Source of the DNA: Euryarchaeota archaeon UBA346 | Lineage (GTDB): Archaea > Thermoplasmatota > E2 > DHVEG-1 | Assembly (NCBI GenBank): GCA_002496355.1 | Contig: DAJP01000089.1 | Location: 1 to 8,630 of the forward strand | DNA: 8,630 bases | Reading direction: 5' to 3' | Shown here: positions 1-7,400 of the stretch, in pieces | Layout of the letters: every line of letters starts with the position of its first letter | How positions within the stretch are numbered: the first letter of the stretch is position 1 | Position numbers and translations under genes: made by a program | Notes under the pieces: model-generated | Told to the model about the DNA's origin: nothing | The model's input: only the letters and a program-made list of their open reading frames with translations | Databases searched by the model: none

Positions 1-375
1 ATCAAGGATATACAACGCCGCAGCAAAAGCCTCTAGCGTACTCAACTGAAATGGTTTCCCATAGTTCACTGGATTGGCAGCGAGCAAAAACGGTAACGCC
101 CGAGGCACCATCCGACACTCAAGAGACTGAAACGTCTGCTCCGCGGTCTTCCAAGAACAATCCAACGCAACCAGACCATTTCGATGAGCGACGATACTAT
201 CCTCACAAGACACGCTTTTTTCAGCAAAGGGGTCCAAGAGGATCGCATGAGACGGTACCCCCCGAATATTTTTTTGAAGAACCGCAAACCCGAACCGATG
301 CAGCTTCTTTGCCGTACACTTCCGCGGGTCATCCTGATTCGCATGATACACAATGAGCGGAACCGTTTTATTCAT
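1..375 (-). CDS. tsr3: Tsr3-type rRNA aminocarboxypropyltransferase, C-terminus cut by window edge
   Basis: Reading the minus strand from an ATG at 375-373 gives 125 open codons that leave the window at base 1. The N-terminal part has DPRKCTAKKLHRFG (residues 16-29), the DPK.C..KKL signature of the RLI-like start of Tsr3. Next come LLDPFAEKS (46-54), GLVALDCSW (67-75) and the very characteristic PRALPFLLAANPVNYGKPF (91-109), then LSTLEAFAAAL. In yeast, Tsr3 transfers the acp group of S-adenosylmethionine to a pseudouridine in helix 31 of small-subunit rRNA; archaeal homologues are expected to act at the equivalent position in 16S rRNA. Archaeal members are around 170 residues, so roughly the last quarter is missing. 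The start codon overlaps the taw2 stop as ATGA, which suggests translational coupling. I see no damage in the visible part. Open reading frames on the other strand here are shadows. Confidence 0.92.
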   Translation of the reverse strand, partial: MNKTVPLIVYHANQDDPRKCTAKKLHRFGFAVLQKNIRGVPSHAILLDPFAEKSVSCEDSIVAHRNGLVALDCSWKTAEQTFQSLECRMVPRALPFLLAANPVNYGKPFQLSTLEAFAAALYILD

Positions 376-1220
376 TGGGAAATCCTCACATCAAGCACCA
401 CATGATTTATCCGAGGAGCATACGATTTGATCTCATGAACCTTTAAAAACTCAACACACCGATCAAAACACTCTGCCACAGCCTCAATATGTGAAAGCGG
501 CTGCCCCGGGATGTTTTCGACAGGCACTAGCTCATGATAATGAAGCATCCCAACCTGGTGTTCTAGACACTGAAAAGCAACCGGTAAAAACTCCCAGGGA
601 TCATGCAGATACCCCAGGATCACTCGATTAGCACAGTCTTTCGGTGCGACTACCCGATTATCACCAAAACATGGTTCAACAATGTGACTGACGTGATTCA
701 ACACCACGTTTTTACACAAATAATCATACGCGACAGGATTGATCTCGCAAGCAAAAATCCTCTTCGGTTTACTATATACTGCGATCGGGAGCGTAAAATA
801 CCCGATGCCCGCAAACAAATCAACCACGGTTTCATCCACATGAGCAATCGTCGCCATCCGACGCCGCTCCTCTATGTTCCCTGATGAAAACATAATCCGC
901 TGCGGATCGATCTTGAAACGAATCCCATTCTCAATATGGATCGTCTCTGTTTGAGACGAACCATAGATTACTTCAACCACTGGCTCCCGATAGACCCCCA
1001 AGATCCCCCCAGTGTCATTCAACGTTGTCGTACAATCAAGACAATCCGCATACGCTTTTCCAAGGATTTCCTTATACTCACGCAGCTTCTCAGGGACTTT
1101 AATCGTCACCACAGAACCGATCTTCTCCCATCTGCTCGGAAGATATTGAACCAACTCAGGTGGGAGAAGAGGTGATACAATTTTTTTGATACTCTCATAA
1201 GGTGTCTGTTGCATCGTCAT
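372..1220 (-). CDS. taw2: tRNA-Phe 4-demethylwyosine aminocarboxypropyltransferase Taw2
   Basis: A 282-residue class I S-adenosylmethionine-dependent enzyme of the Trm5/Taw2 family. Residues 1-100 form the small N-terminal domain; IMFSSGNIEERRRMA (109-123) leads into motif I, VVDLFAGIGYFTLPIA (132-147), with the acidic ribose-binding residue E159 in ACEINP. FGDNR lies at 185-189. Taw2 is preferred over the m1G37 methyltransferase Trm5 because the later motifs are ILGYL (201-205) and LHYHE (226-230), matching the MGY and HYH patterns of Taw2 rather than the N-P/L-P catalytic motif of Trm5; the tail YAPRINHVVLDVRI is also Taw2-like. Known role: transfer of the acp group to 4-demethylwyosine at G37 of tRNA-Phe, giving yW-86. 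An in-frame TAA sits six bases before the start, so translation begins at this ATG or at Met3. The stop overlaps the tsr3 start. Paralogue assignment is by motif only. Confidence 0.87.
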   Translation of the reverse strand: MTMQQTPYESIKKIVSPLLPPELVQYLPSRWEKIGSVVTIKVPEKLREYKEILGKAYADCLDCTTTLNDTGGILGVYREPVVEVIYGSSQTETIHIENGIRFKIDPQRIMFSSGNIEERRRMATIAHVDETVVDLFAGIGYFTLPIAVYSKPKRIFACEINPVAYDYLCKNVVLNHVSHIVEPCFGDNRVVAPKDCANRVILGYLHDPWEFLPVAFQCLEHQVGMLHYHELVPVENIPGQPLSHIEAVAECFDRCVEFLKVHEIKSYAPRINHVVLDVRISQ

Positions 1221-1302
1221 TTCTTACATATCGCTCCCCTATAAAATATCATCTCTAGAAATCCAACAACTCTATCTACTATACAATGTATTCACCGACT
1301 GG
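1221..1302. promoter_or_regulatory. Divergent promoter region between taw2 and the XPD helicase gene
   Basis: This 82-base spacer must drive both divergent genes. On the minus strand, GATATTTTAT (1250-1241) is an A/T box centred about 25 bases before the taw2 ATG. On the plus strand, CTATACAAT (1279-1287) is centred about 20 bases before the helicase ATG. In archaea a TATA box lies roughly 25 bases before the transcription start, so both genes could be leaderless; the helicase has no purine-rich ribosome site before its start. For taw2, GGGGAG (1239-1234) lies 13 bases from the ATG, too far for a normal Shine-Dalgarno. The positions are read by eye; promoter function is inferred. Confidence 0.45.
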
Positions 1303-3291
1303 ATGGCGGAGTTATTTCCTTATTTCCCAAGACAAAATCAAAACGAAATCATGGAGGAAATCACCGATGCAATACGACACAAAAGACAGTTTATCTTCGA
1401 ATCAGGCACCGGTTCAGGGAAAACCATCTGTGTCCTTTCTGCAGCACTCGCCTACGCACTGGATAATCATAAAAAAATCATTTACACGACACGGACAAAC
1501 GCACAACAACAACAAGTGATCCATGAGCTGCGTGCGATACAAAAAAAATCCAATGATAAAAGGATTTATGGCGTCGGGATGCAAGGGCGAGGGAACATGT
1601 GCCTGCTTGCAAGGGAAAACCAAGAGATCCAGAATGGTAATGCCGAAGAGCTCTCACGGTTCTGCTCTTATCAAAAAAAACTCGCGGTCTCAGAGAAAAG
1701 AAAAGGATGCAGGTATTACCATGACTTCCTAGGTGAAAAAGACCGTGTCGGGACGATCATGGAATGGGCCCAGAAACACCTACCCACTGCAGAGGAATTC
1801 ACAGAGGCCTGTGAAAAACAAGCGCTCTGTCCCTACGAGATCAATAAACTCATGGTCCATAACGCCCTTGTCGTCATCGTCCCCTATGTCTATGTGTTTG
1901 ATAAAACAATCCGCATTAAGCTCTTTGACTGGCTCTCCATCTCCGAAGACGATGTCATCCTAATCATTGACGAAGCACATAACCTTCCTGATTATCTCAG
2001 AGAACTGTTCTCCGCAGAACTGAGCACCTGGATGCTAAACAGTTGCCTTCTGGAAGCAGACCAGTTCGGGGACCCCTCGCTTGCAGATGGCAGGATTTCT
2101 GTTAGCGCCTTTTGTAAAGAACTCATGGACATCGTCAACGTCCTTCGTGACACCTATGTCTATGGGGTGCTTGAAGGAGGCATCCGAAGCATCAATCCAG
2201 AGAAAAACGATGCCCTCATCCCATCACATGAACTTGAGGTGGAGATCCTCTCTCGTCTGAAAACAACCAGCAAGACGCTACGAGACATCATCAGCGACCT
2301 CTATGCATATGGAGAAAAAATCCAGGAGTATAAACAAAAAGACGGGAAACTCCCTCGCTCCTACCTTCATAATCTCGGCGTGTTCCTTGGTTTTTGGACA
2401 AGTATAGAAATGGACCAGTACATCAAACTCGTTGTCGATACCGGTCAAGGGAAAAACCCACGCGTGGAGGCCTACTGCCTTGACCCTTCTATGGGTACTG
2501 ACATCCTCAAAGAAGTCCACTGCAGCATCCATATGTCTGGGACACTGGAGCCATTAGATGAATACCGGGACTCCCTTGGTCTCCCACTGGAAACACGAAT
2601 GGCGATTTATCCCTCACCATTTCCACCAGAGAATCGAAAGATCTTTTTCGTCTGTGATGTCACCACGCAATATAATGAGCTGACAAAAGACAGAACCATT
2701 GTCCCACAAATGTGGAAATACGTCAGCGATATCTGCAACAAATTTGAGAAGAATACCATGGTATCTTTCCCTAGTTATAACACCCTTGCGATTTTCCAGA
2801 GGAATGGATATTTTGCGGAAATCCAACGCTGCCTGTATATAGAAGAGCAACATATGTCACAATCAGATCTGATGGAGCTGGTCAGTGAGTTTAAATCCTG
2901 CGGAGACGGGAACGGGAATAGTGCTGCTCTTTTTACGGTCATGGGGGGACGTATCAGCGAAGGGATGGATTTCCCTGCGGAGCAGCTTGAGATAGCTGTT
3001 ATTGTCGGCATCCCCTATCCGAAACCAACAGCACGGCAGAGAGGTCTACAGAACTATTATGATCAGAAGTTCGGCAAAGGCTGGGAATATACCGTCCAAG
3101 CACCCGCTGCACGCAAAATGCTCCAAGCAATCGGTCGTTTGATCCGCAATGAGAACGATCGGGGTGTCGCAGTCATCCTTGATAAACGAGCACCGCGATT
3201 CCATCAGTACATCAAAGAGATGCGGGAATCAAAAGATATCCTCCGGGATATCAGCCGTTTTATGAATCAACAAGGAAGTTCGAATTCGTAG
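1303..3291 (+). CDS. xpd: XPD/Rad3-family iron-sulfur DNA helicase (superfamily 2)
   Basis: A 662-residue helicase with the full XPD motif set: Walker A GTGSGKT (35-41), motif Ia YTTRTNAQQQQV (61-72), Walker B DEAH (223-226), MSGTL (411-415), GGRISEGMDF (548-557) and the arginine-finger motif QAIGRLIRN (608-616). Between Walker A and DEAH lies the iron-sulfur domain, with C100 (GRGNMC), C121, C136 (GCRYY) and C176 (CPYE) as the likely four cluster ligands; C170 is an extra nearby cysteine. Family members unwind DNA 5' to 3'; in eukaryotes XPD serves TFIIH and nucleotide excision repair, while the archaeal role is less settled. The length is somewhat above the 550-600 residues typical of archaeal XPD. 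ATG at 1303 is chosen because the helicase core starts almost at once (PRQNQNEIM at 9-17); no upstream in-frame stop lies close by. A DinG-like helicase is the alternative, but the GRGNMC and CPYE context favours XPD. Confidence 0.87.
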   Translation: MAELFPYFPRQNQNEIMEEITDAIRHKRQFIFESGTGSGKTICVLSAALAYALDNHKKIIYTTRTNAQQQQVIHELRAIQKKSNDKRIYGVGMQGRGNMCLLARENQEIQNGNAEELSRFCSYQKKLAVSEKRKGCRYYHDFLGEKDRVGTIMEWAQKHLPTAEEFTEACEKQALCPYEINKLMVHNALVVIVPYVYVFDKTIRIKLFDWLSISEDDVILIIDEAHNLPDYLRELFSAELSTWMLNSCLLEADQFGDPSLADGRISVSAFCKELMDIVNVLRDTYVYGVLEGGIRSINPEKNDALIPSHELEVEILSRLKTTSKTLRDIISDLYAYGEKIQEYKQKDGKLPRSYLHNLGVFLGFWTSIEMDQYIKLVVDTGQGKNPRVEAYCLDPSMGTDILKEVHCSIHMSGTLEPLDEYRDSLGLPLETRMAIYPSPFPPENRKIFFVCDVTTQYNELTKDRTIVPQMWKYVSDICNKFEKNTMVSFPSYNTLAIFQRNGYFAEIQRCLYIEEQHMSQSDLMELVSEFKSCGDGNGNSAALFTVMGGRISEGMDFPAEQLEIAVIVGIPYPKPTARQRGLQNYYDQKFGKGWEYTVQAPAARKMLQAIGRLIRNENDRGVAVILDKRAPRFHQYIKEMRESKDILRDISRFMNQQGSSNS

Positions 3292-3363
3292 GAATTACTT
3301 TAAAACAAAACAATATTCGGGATACGAATGTATCATTTATGTGATGGGTGAGGAGGTCATCGA
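3292..3363 (+). promoter_or_regulatory. carA promoter and leader with two small dyads
   Basis: This 72-base spacer separates the helicase stop from carA. ACTTTAAAAC (3297-3306) is a TATA-like box that would place transcription start near 3325-3332, giving a short leader of about 30-40 bases. ATTCG (3315-3319) and CGAAT (3325-3329) form a perfect 5-base inverted repeat around a 5-base spacer, extendable by one G-U and one A-U pair. Directly after it, ATCA (3332-3335) and TGAT (3342-3345) form a second weak dyad. The first could be an operator over the start site; either could be a small RNA hairpin. Function is inference. No U-rich terminator for the helicase gene is visible here. Confidence 0.4.
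3350..3357 (+). promoter_or_regulatory. Strong Shine-Dalgarno site of carA
   Basis: GAGGAGGT is nearly a perfect complement to the conserved 3' end of archaeal 16S rRNA and lies six bases before a GTG codon at 3364. An in-frame TGA at 3349-3351 overlaps it, so no longer carA product is possible. Together these fix the GTG start, the strongest initiation site visible in the window. Confidence 0.85.
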
Positions 3364-4434
3364 GTGGAAACAAGAAGACCTGCAAAGCTTATTCTTAAGG
3401 ATGGCTCTGTTTTTTCAGGATATTCTTTTGGCGCATCAGGTTCTGTTAGTGGAGAAGTGGTGTTCAACACCGGCATGGTTGGCTACCCGGAAACACTAAC
3501 AGATCCTTCATATAAAGGACAAATCATCACCATGACCTATCCGTTGATTGGGAACTATGGCGTACCTGGTGATGAAAGAGACAATGGCCTGTTACGATTT
3601 TTTGAATCTGAAAGAATACAAGCTGAAGGAATCGTCATTTCTGATTACTCTGAAATGTTCCATCATTGGAACGCGAAGAAATCATTATCGAAATGGCTTG
3701 AAGAGTATAGAATTCCTGGGATCTATGGGGTGGACACACGGGCACTTACAAAGAAATTACGGACTAAAGGCACACTCTTAGGAAAAATAATTCATGATCA
3801 TCAAAAGAAATCCTTCAATGACCCGAACAAGGAAAATCTCGCTGCGACAGTCAGTGTCAACAAACCAGTGACATACGAAAAAGGAAAACGCATCATACTT
3901 CTTGTTGACTGTGGAACAAAAAATAGTCTTATTCAAGCTTTCTTGAAGCGGAACTTTACAGTCAAACGCGTCCCATGGGATTACGATTTTACGACAGAAA
4001 CAGCCGATGGGATCGTCCTGTCAAATGGACCAGGGGACCCAAAAAAATGTAAAAAAACAATTGCCCATGTTACTTCTGCAATGAAAGAAAATATTCCGAT
4101 TCTTGGGATATGTCTTGGCTCTCAAATCCTGGCGTTAGCCGCCGGTGCGAACACGTACAAGCTCAAATACGGTCATCGAAGCCAGAATCAACCGTGCATG
4201 GAAGTCGGAACGAACCGATGTTACATAACACCACAGAACCATGGATATGCCGTGGATGCAGACACCTTACCTCAGGATTGGCGTGAATGGTTCTATAATG
4301 GAAACGATCAGACGAACGAAGGCATTAAACACATCTCCAAACCATTCTTCGGAGCACAATTCCACCCCGAAGCATCCCCTGGTCCTGATGACACCGAGTT
4401 TTTATTCGACCTGTTTGTGAGAGCGATGAAATGA
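3364..4434 (+). CDS. carA: Carbamoyl-phosphate synthase small (glutaminase) subunit
   Basis: A 356-residue CarA, full length. It hydrolyses glutamine and passes ammonia to CarB for carbamoyl phosphate synthesis. The N-terminal CPSase_sm domain covers about 7-140 (LTDPSYKGQIITMTYPLIGNYG at 45-66 in part; GVDTRALTKKLR at 122-133). The class I glutamine amidotransferase domain follows from about 176: SNGPGDP (220-226), nucleophile C250 in GICLGSQ, QNHG (291-294), and H334 and E336 in FHPEASPG. The spacing of C250, H293, H334 and E336 equals that of E. coli C269, H312, H353 and E355, a constant shift of 19. Oddities: the usual GHQ after the nucleophile is GSQ, and the region 277-325 (NQPC, DWREWF, GNDQTNEGIKH) resembles eukaryotic CAD more than E. 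coli CarA. Start is GTG behind a strong ribosome site. Its stop overlaps carB by ATGA, so the subunits are probably made in coupled fashion. Confidence 0.97.
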   Translation: METRRPAKLILKDGSVFSGYSFGASGSVSGEVVFNTGMVGYPETLTDPSYKGQIITMTYPLIGNYGVPGDERDNGLLRFFESERIQAEGIVISDYSEMFHHWNAKKSLSKWLEEYRIPGIYGVDTRALTKKLRTKGTLLGKIIHDHQKKSFNDPNKENLAATVSVNKPVTYEKGKRIILLVDCGTKNSLIQAFLKRNFTVKRVPWDYDFTTETADGIVLSNGPGDPKKCKKTIAHVTSAMKENIPILGICLGSQILALAAGANTYKLKYGHRSQNQPCMEVGTNRCYITPQNHGYAVDADTLPQDWREWFYNGNDQTNEGIKHISKPFFGAQFHPEASPGPDDTEFLFDLFVRAMK

Positions 4435-7400
4435 TCAAAAGAAAGAAACCACGATGGAAAAAAATACTTCTGCTTGGATCTGGCGCTATCCGTATAGGTC
4501 AAGCCGGGGAGTTTGACTACTCCGGGAGTCAAGCGATTAAAGCAATAAAAGACGAAGGAATAAAAACAATTTTGATCAACCCGAACATCGCGACAATTCA
4601 AACCTCTGATTACCTTGCCGATACAGTCTATTTTTTGCCGGTGACCACACCCTTTGTTGAAAAAGTAATAGCCAAAGAACGACCAGATGGCGTCCTCCTT
4701 GGTTTCGGAGGACAGACAGCGCTCAACGTTGGTCTTAAGCTAGCACAAACAGGTGTACTCAAAAAATATAACGTCGAAGTCCTTGGAACTCCAATTCATG
4801 CTATTCAGAACACAGAAGATAGAGAAGAATTTGTCAAGAAAATAAAGGAAATCAACCTCAAAGTCCCAGTCAGCAAAGCAGTCCAAACCATAGATGACGC
4901 GATTCATGCCGCTGAAGAAATCGGATATCCCGTGATGTGCAGAATAGCCTATGCACTTGGGGGTCTAGGTTCTGGCATGGCAGCAAACAAAAAAGAACTC
5001 CTGGAACTTGTGAAAAAAGCATTCTCGTTCACACATCAGATCCTCATCGAAGAATATCTAGGAGGTTGGAAAGAACTCGAGTACGAGGTGGTACGGGATC
5101 GTTATGACAACTGCATCGTTGTCTGTTCCATGGAGAACGTCGATCCAATGGGGATTCACACAGGAGAAAGCATCGTCACCGCTCCAATACAAACATTGAC
5201 GGCATCAGAGAATTTCATGCTACGGTCTCTCTCAATTAAGGTCATCCGGTATCTAGGGATTATTGGTGAATGTAACATTCAATTCGCCTTAAACCCTCAA
5301 TCAGAAGAATACCGAATCATCGAGGTTAATGCACGACTGAGCCGGAGCTCAGCACTTGCGTCTAAAGCAACAGGATATCCACTTGCGTTAATCGCAGCAA
5401 AACTCAGCCTCGGGTATGGTCTTCCAGAAATTCAGAATATGATCACCGGAGAAACTTCAGCGTGTTTTGAACCAGCGCTTGATTATGTGGTCGTGAAGTT
5501 TCCACGATGGGATTTGCAGAAGTTCAGACAGGTAAGCATCCGACTCGGTTCTGAGATGAAATCCGTCGGCGAGGTCATGGCGATCGGCAGAAGTTTTGAA
5601 GAAGCATTGCAGAAAGCGATTCGAATGCTTGATGTCGGAATACCCGGTCTGGTTGGACATACTAATGTATTTTCCAATCTTGAAACCGAGCTGCGAGAAC
5701 CTTCTGATAAACGTATGTTCGCGATCGTTGAAGCAATCAAACAAGGATACAACCTTGAGAAAATCGCGAAAATAACAAAAGTGACTCCCTGGTTCCTTTA
5801 CAAGATACAGAACATCATTGATATCGAACAACAACTAAAGAACCATAGTCTAGCAACCTTACCACCTTCACTATTCAAAGAAGCAAAACAAAAAGGTTTT
5901 TCCGATCACCAAATCGCCCTGTTCACAAAGACCAATGAATCTGATGTGAGGAATCGTCGGAAAAAACTACACATCATACCATATATAAAACAGATTGACA
6001 CCCTAGCAGCAGAGTACCCTGCGAAAACCAACTACCTGTACCTCACCTACAATGCAACCACAGATGACATCGAAAGAACGGAGAAACATCAAGTGATCGT
6101 CCTTGGAAGCGGAGCGTATCGAATCGGTTCATCAGTGGAGTTTGACTGGTGTTGTGTGAACTCTGTTATGACCCTCCGAAATTTGAAGTATCACACCATC
6201 ATGATTAATTGTAACCCGGAGACAGTCAGCACTGATTATGATATCTGCGATAAACTCTATTTTGATGAATTAACCCTTGAAAGAGTCATGGATATCTATG
6301 AGAAGGAACGTCCACAAGGGGTGATTGTTTCAATGGGTGGTCAGATTCCAAATACCCTTGCACTCCCCTTGTCTGAGGCAGGGGTAACCATCCTTGGAAC
6401 CTCCACGAACGATATCGACGTTGCAGAAGATCGTCATAAATTTTCCGCGTTATTGGATACTCTAAAAATAGATCAACCGCAATGGAAAGAACTGACAAGT
6501 CTGGAATCGTCAGAGGATTTTGCAAATACCGTTGGATACCCTGTATTGATTCGACCAAGTTATGTCCTTAGCGGAGCTGCAATGAGTATCGCACTGAGCA
6601 ATAAAGAACTCCATGAATATCTAAAAAAAGCATCAGAGGTCAGTAAAAAACACCCTGTCGTCATCAGTAAATTCATCACCGGGGCAAAAGAAATAGAGAT
6701 TGATGCGGTCGCAGATCACGGGAAGCTGTACTGTTACGCAATCTCTGAGCATGTAGAAAACGCTGGAGTTCACTCTGGTGATGCTACGATTGTTCTTCCT
6801 CCACAACGAACATATCTAGAAACGATGAGGCGGGTTAAAACCATTACCAAAAACATCGCAACCTCATTACAGATCACTGGACCGTTTAACATCCAATTCA
6901 TCGCAAAAGACAACGATGTAAAAGTCATCGAATGTAATCTGCGTGCATCACGAAGCTTCCCATTTGTATCTAAGGTTTTTAAGATTAATTTTATTGACCT
7001 TGCCACAAAAATAATCATGGGAAAGCAAGTCCCTCGTATCGATAGATCTGCTTTTGATTTGGATTATGTCGGTGTCAAGGCATCACAGTTTTCGTTCACA
7101 CGATTGAAAGGATCAGACCCCATCCTTGGTGTTGAAATGGTATCAACAGGTGAGGTCGCATGCCTTGGTGATGATTTCAATGAAGCATTCCTAAAAAGTC
7201 TGCTGTCTGTCGAGTTCACGATACCAAAAAAGACAATACTATTATCGACTGGACCTATCGATAGCAAAGCAGATTTCCTGTCCAGTACAAAAATACTGGA
7301 GACAATGGGTTACCATTTTTATGCGACCAAAGGGACTGCTGATTTCTTGAAGGACAATGATATCACCGCAGAAGTCCTCTACTGGCCCTCGGAGAAAAAA

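Noticed and set aside
51..405. Plus-strand open frames and another minus-strand frame over the left end
   Set aside because: They are low-complexity or unrecognisable translations lying over the clear Tsr3 frame on the minus strand (375 to 1).
372..1220. Calling this gene trm5 (m1G37 methyltransferase)
   Set aside because: It lacks the Trm5 N-P/L-P catalytic motif and instead has ILGYL and LHYHE, as in Taw2.
1286..1519. Alternative plus-strand gene starting at ATG 1286
   Set aside because: It is in a different frame from the helicase, has no family resemblance and is a shadow of it.
3278..3288. TTCGAATTCG palindrome as a transposon or cloning scar
   Set aside because: It is coding sequence at the end of the helicase gene with no target duplication or flanking repeats; retained only as a possible part of the CGAAT half-site set.
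1303..3291. Calling the helicase DinG
   Set aside because: The cysteine contexts GRGNMC, GCRYY and CPYE plus the archaeal setting fit XPD/Rad3 better; no exonuclease domain is present.
5457..5834. Minus-strand open frames of 90-125 codons inside carB
   Set aside because: They lie fully inside a clearly coding carB and have no recognisable family or ribosome site.
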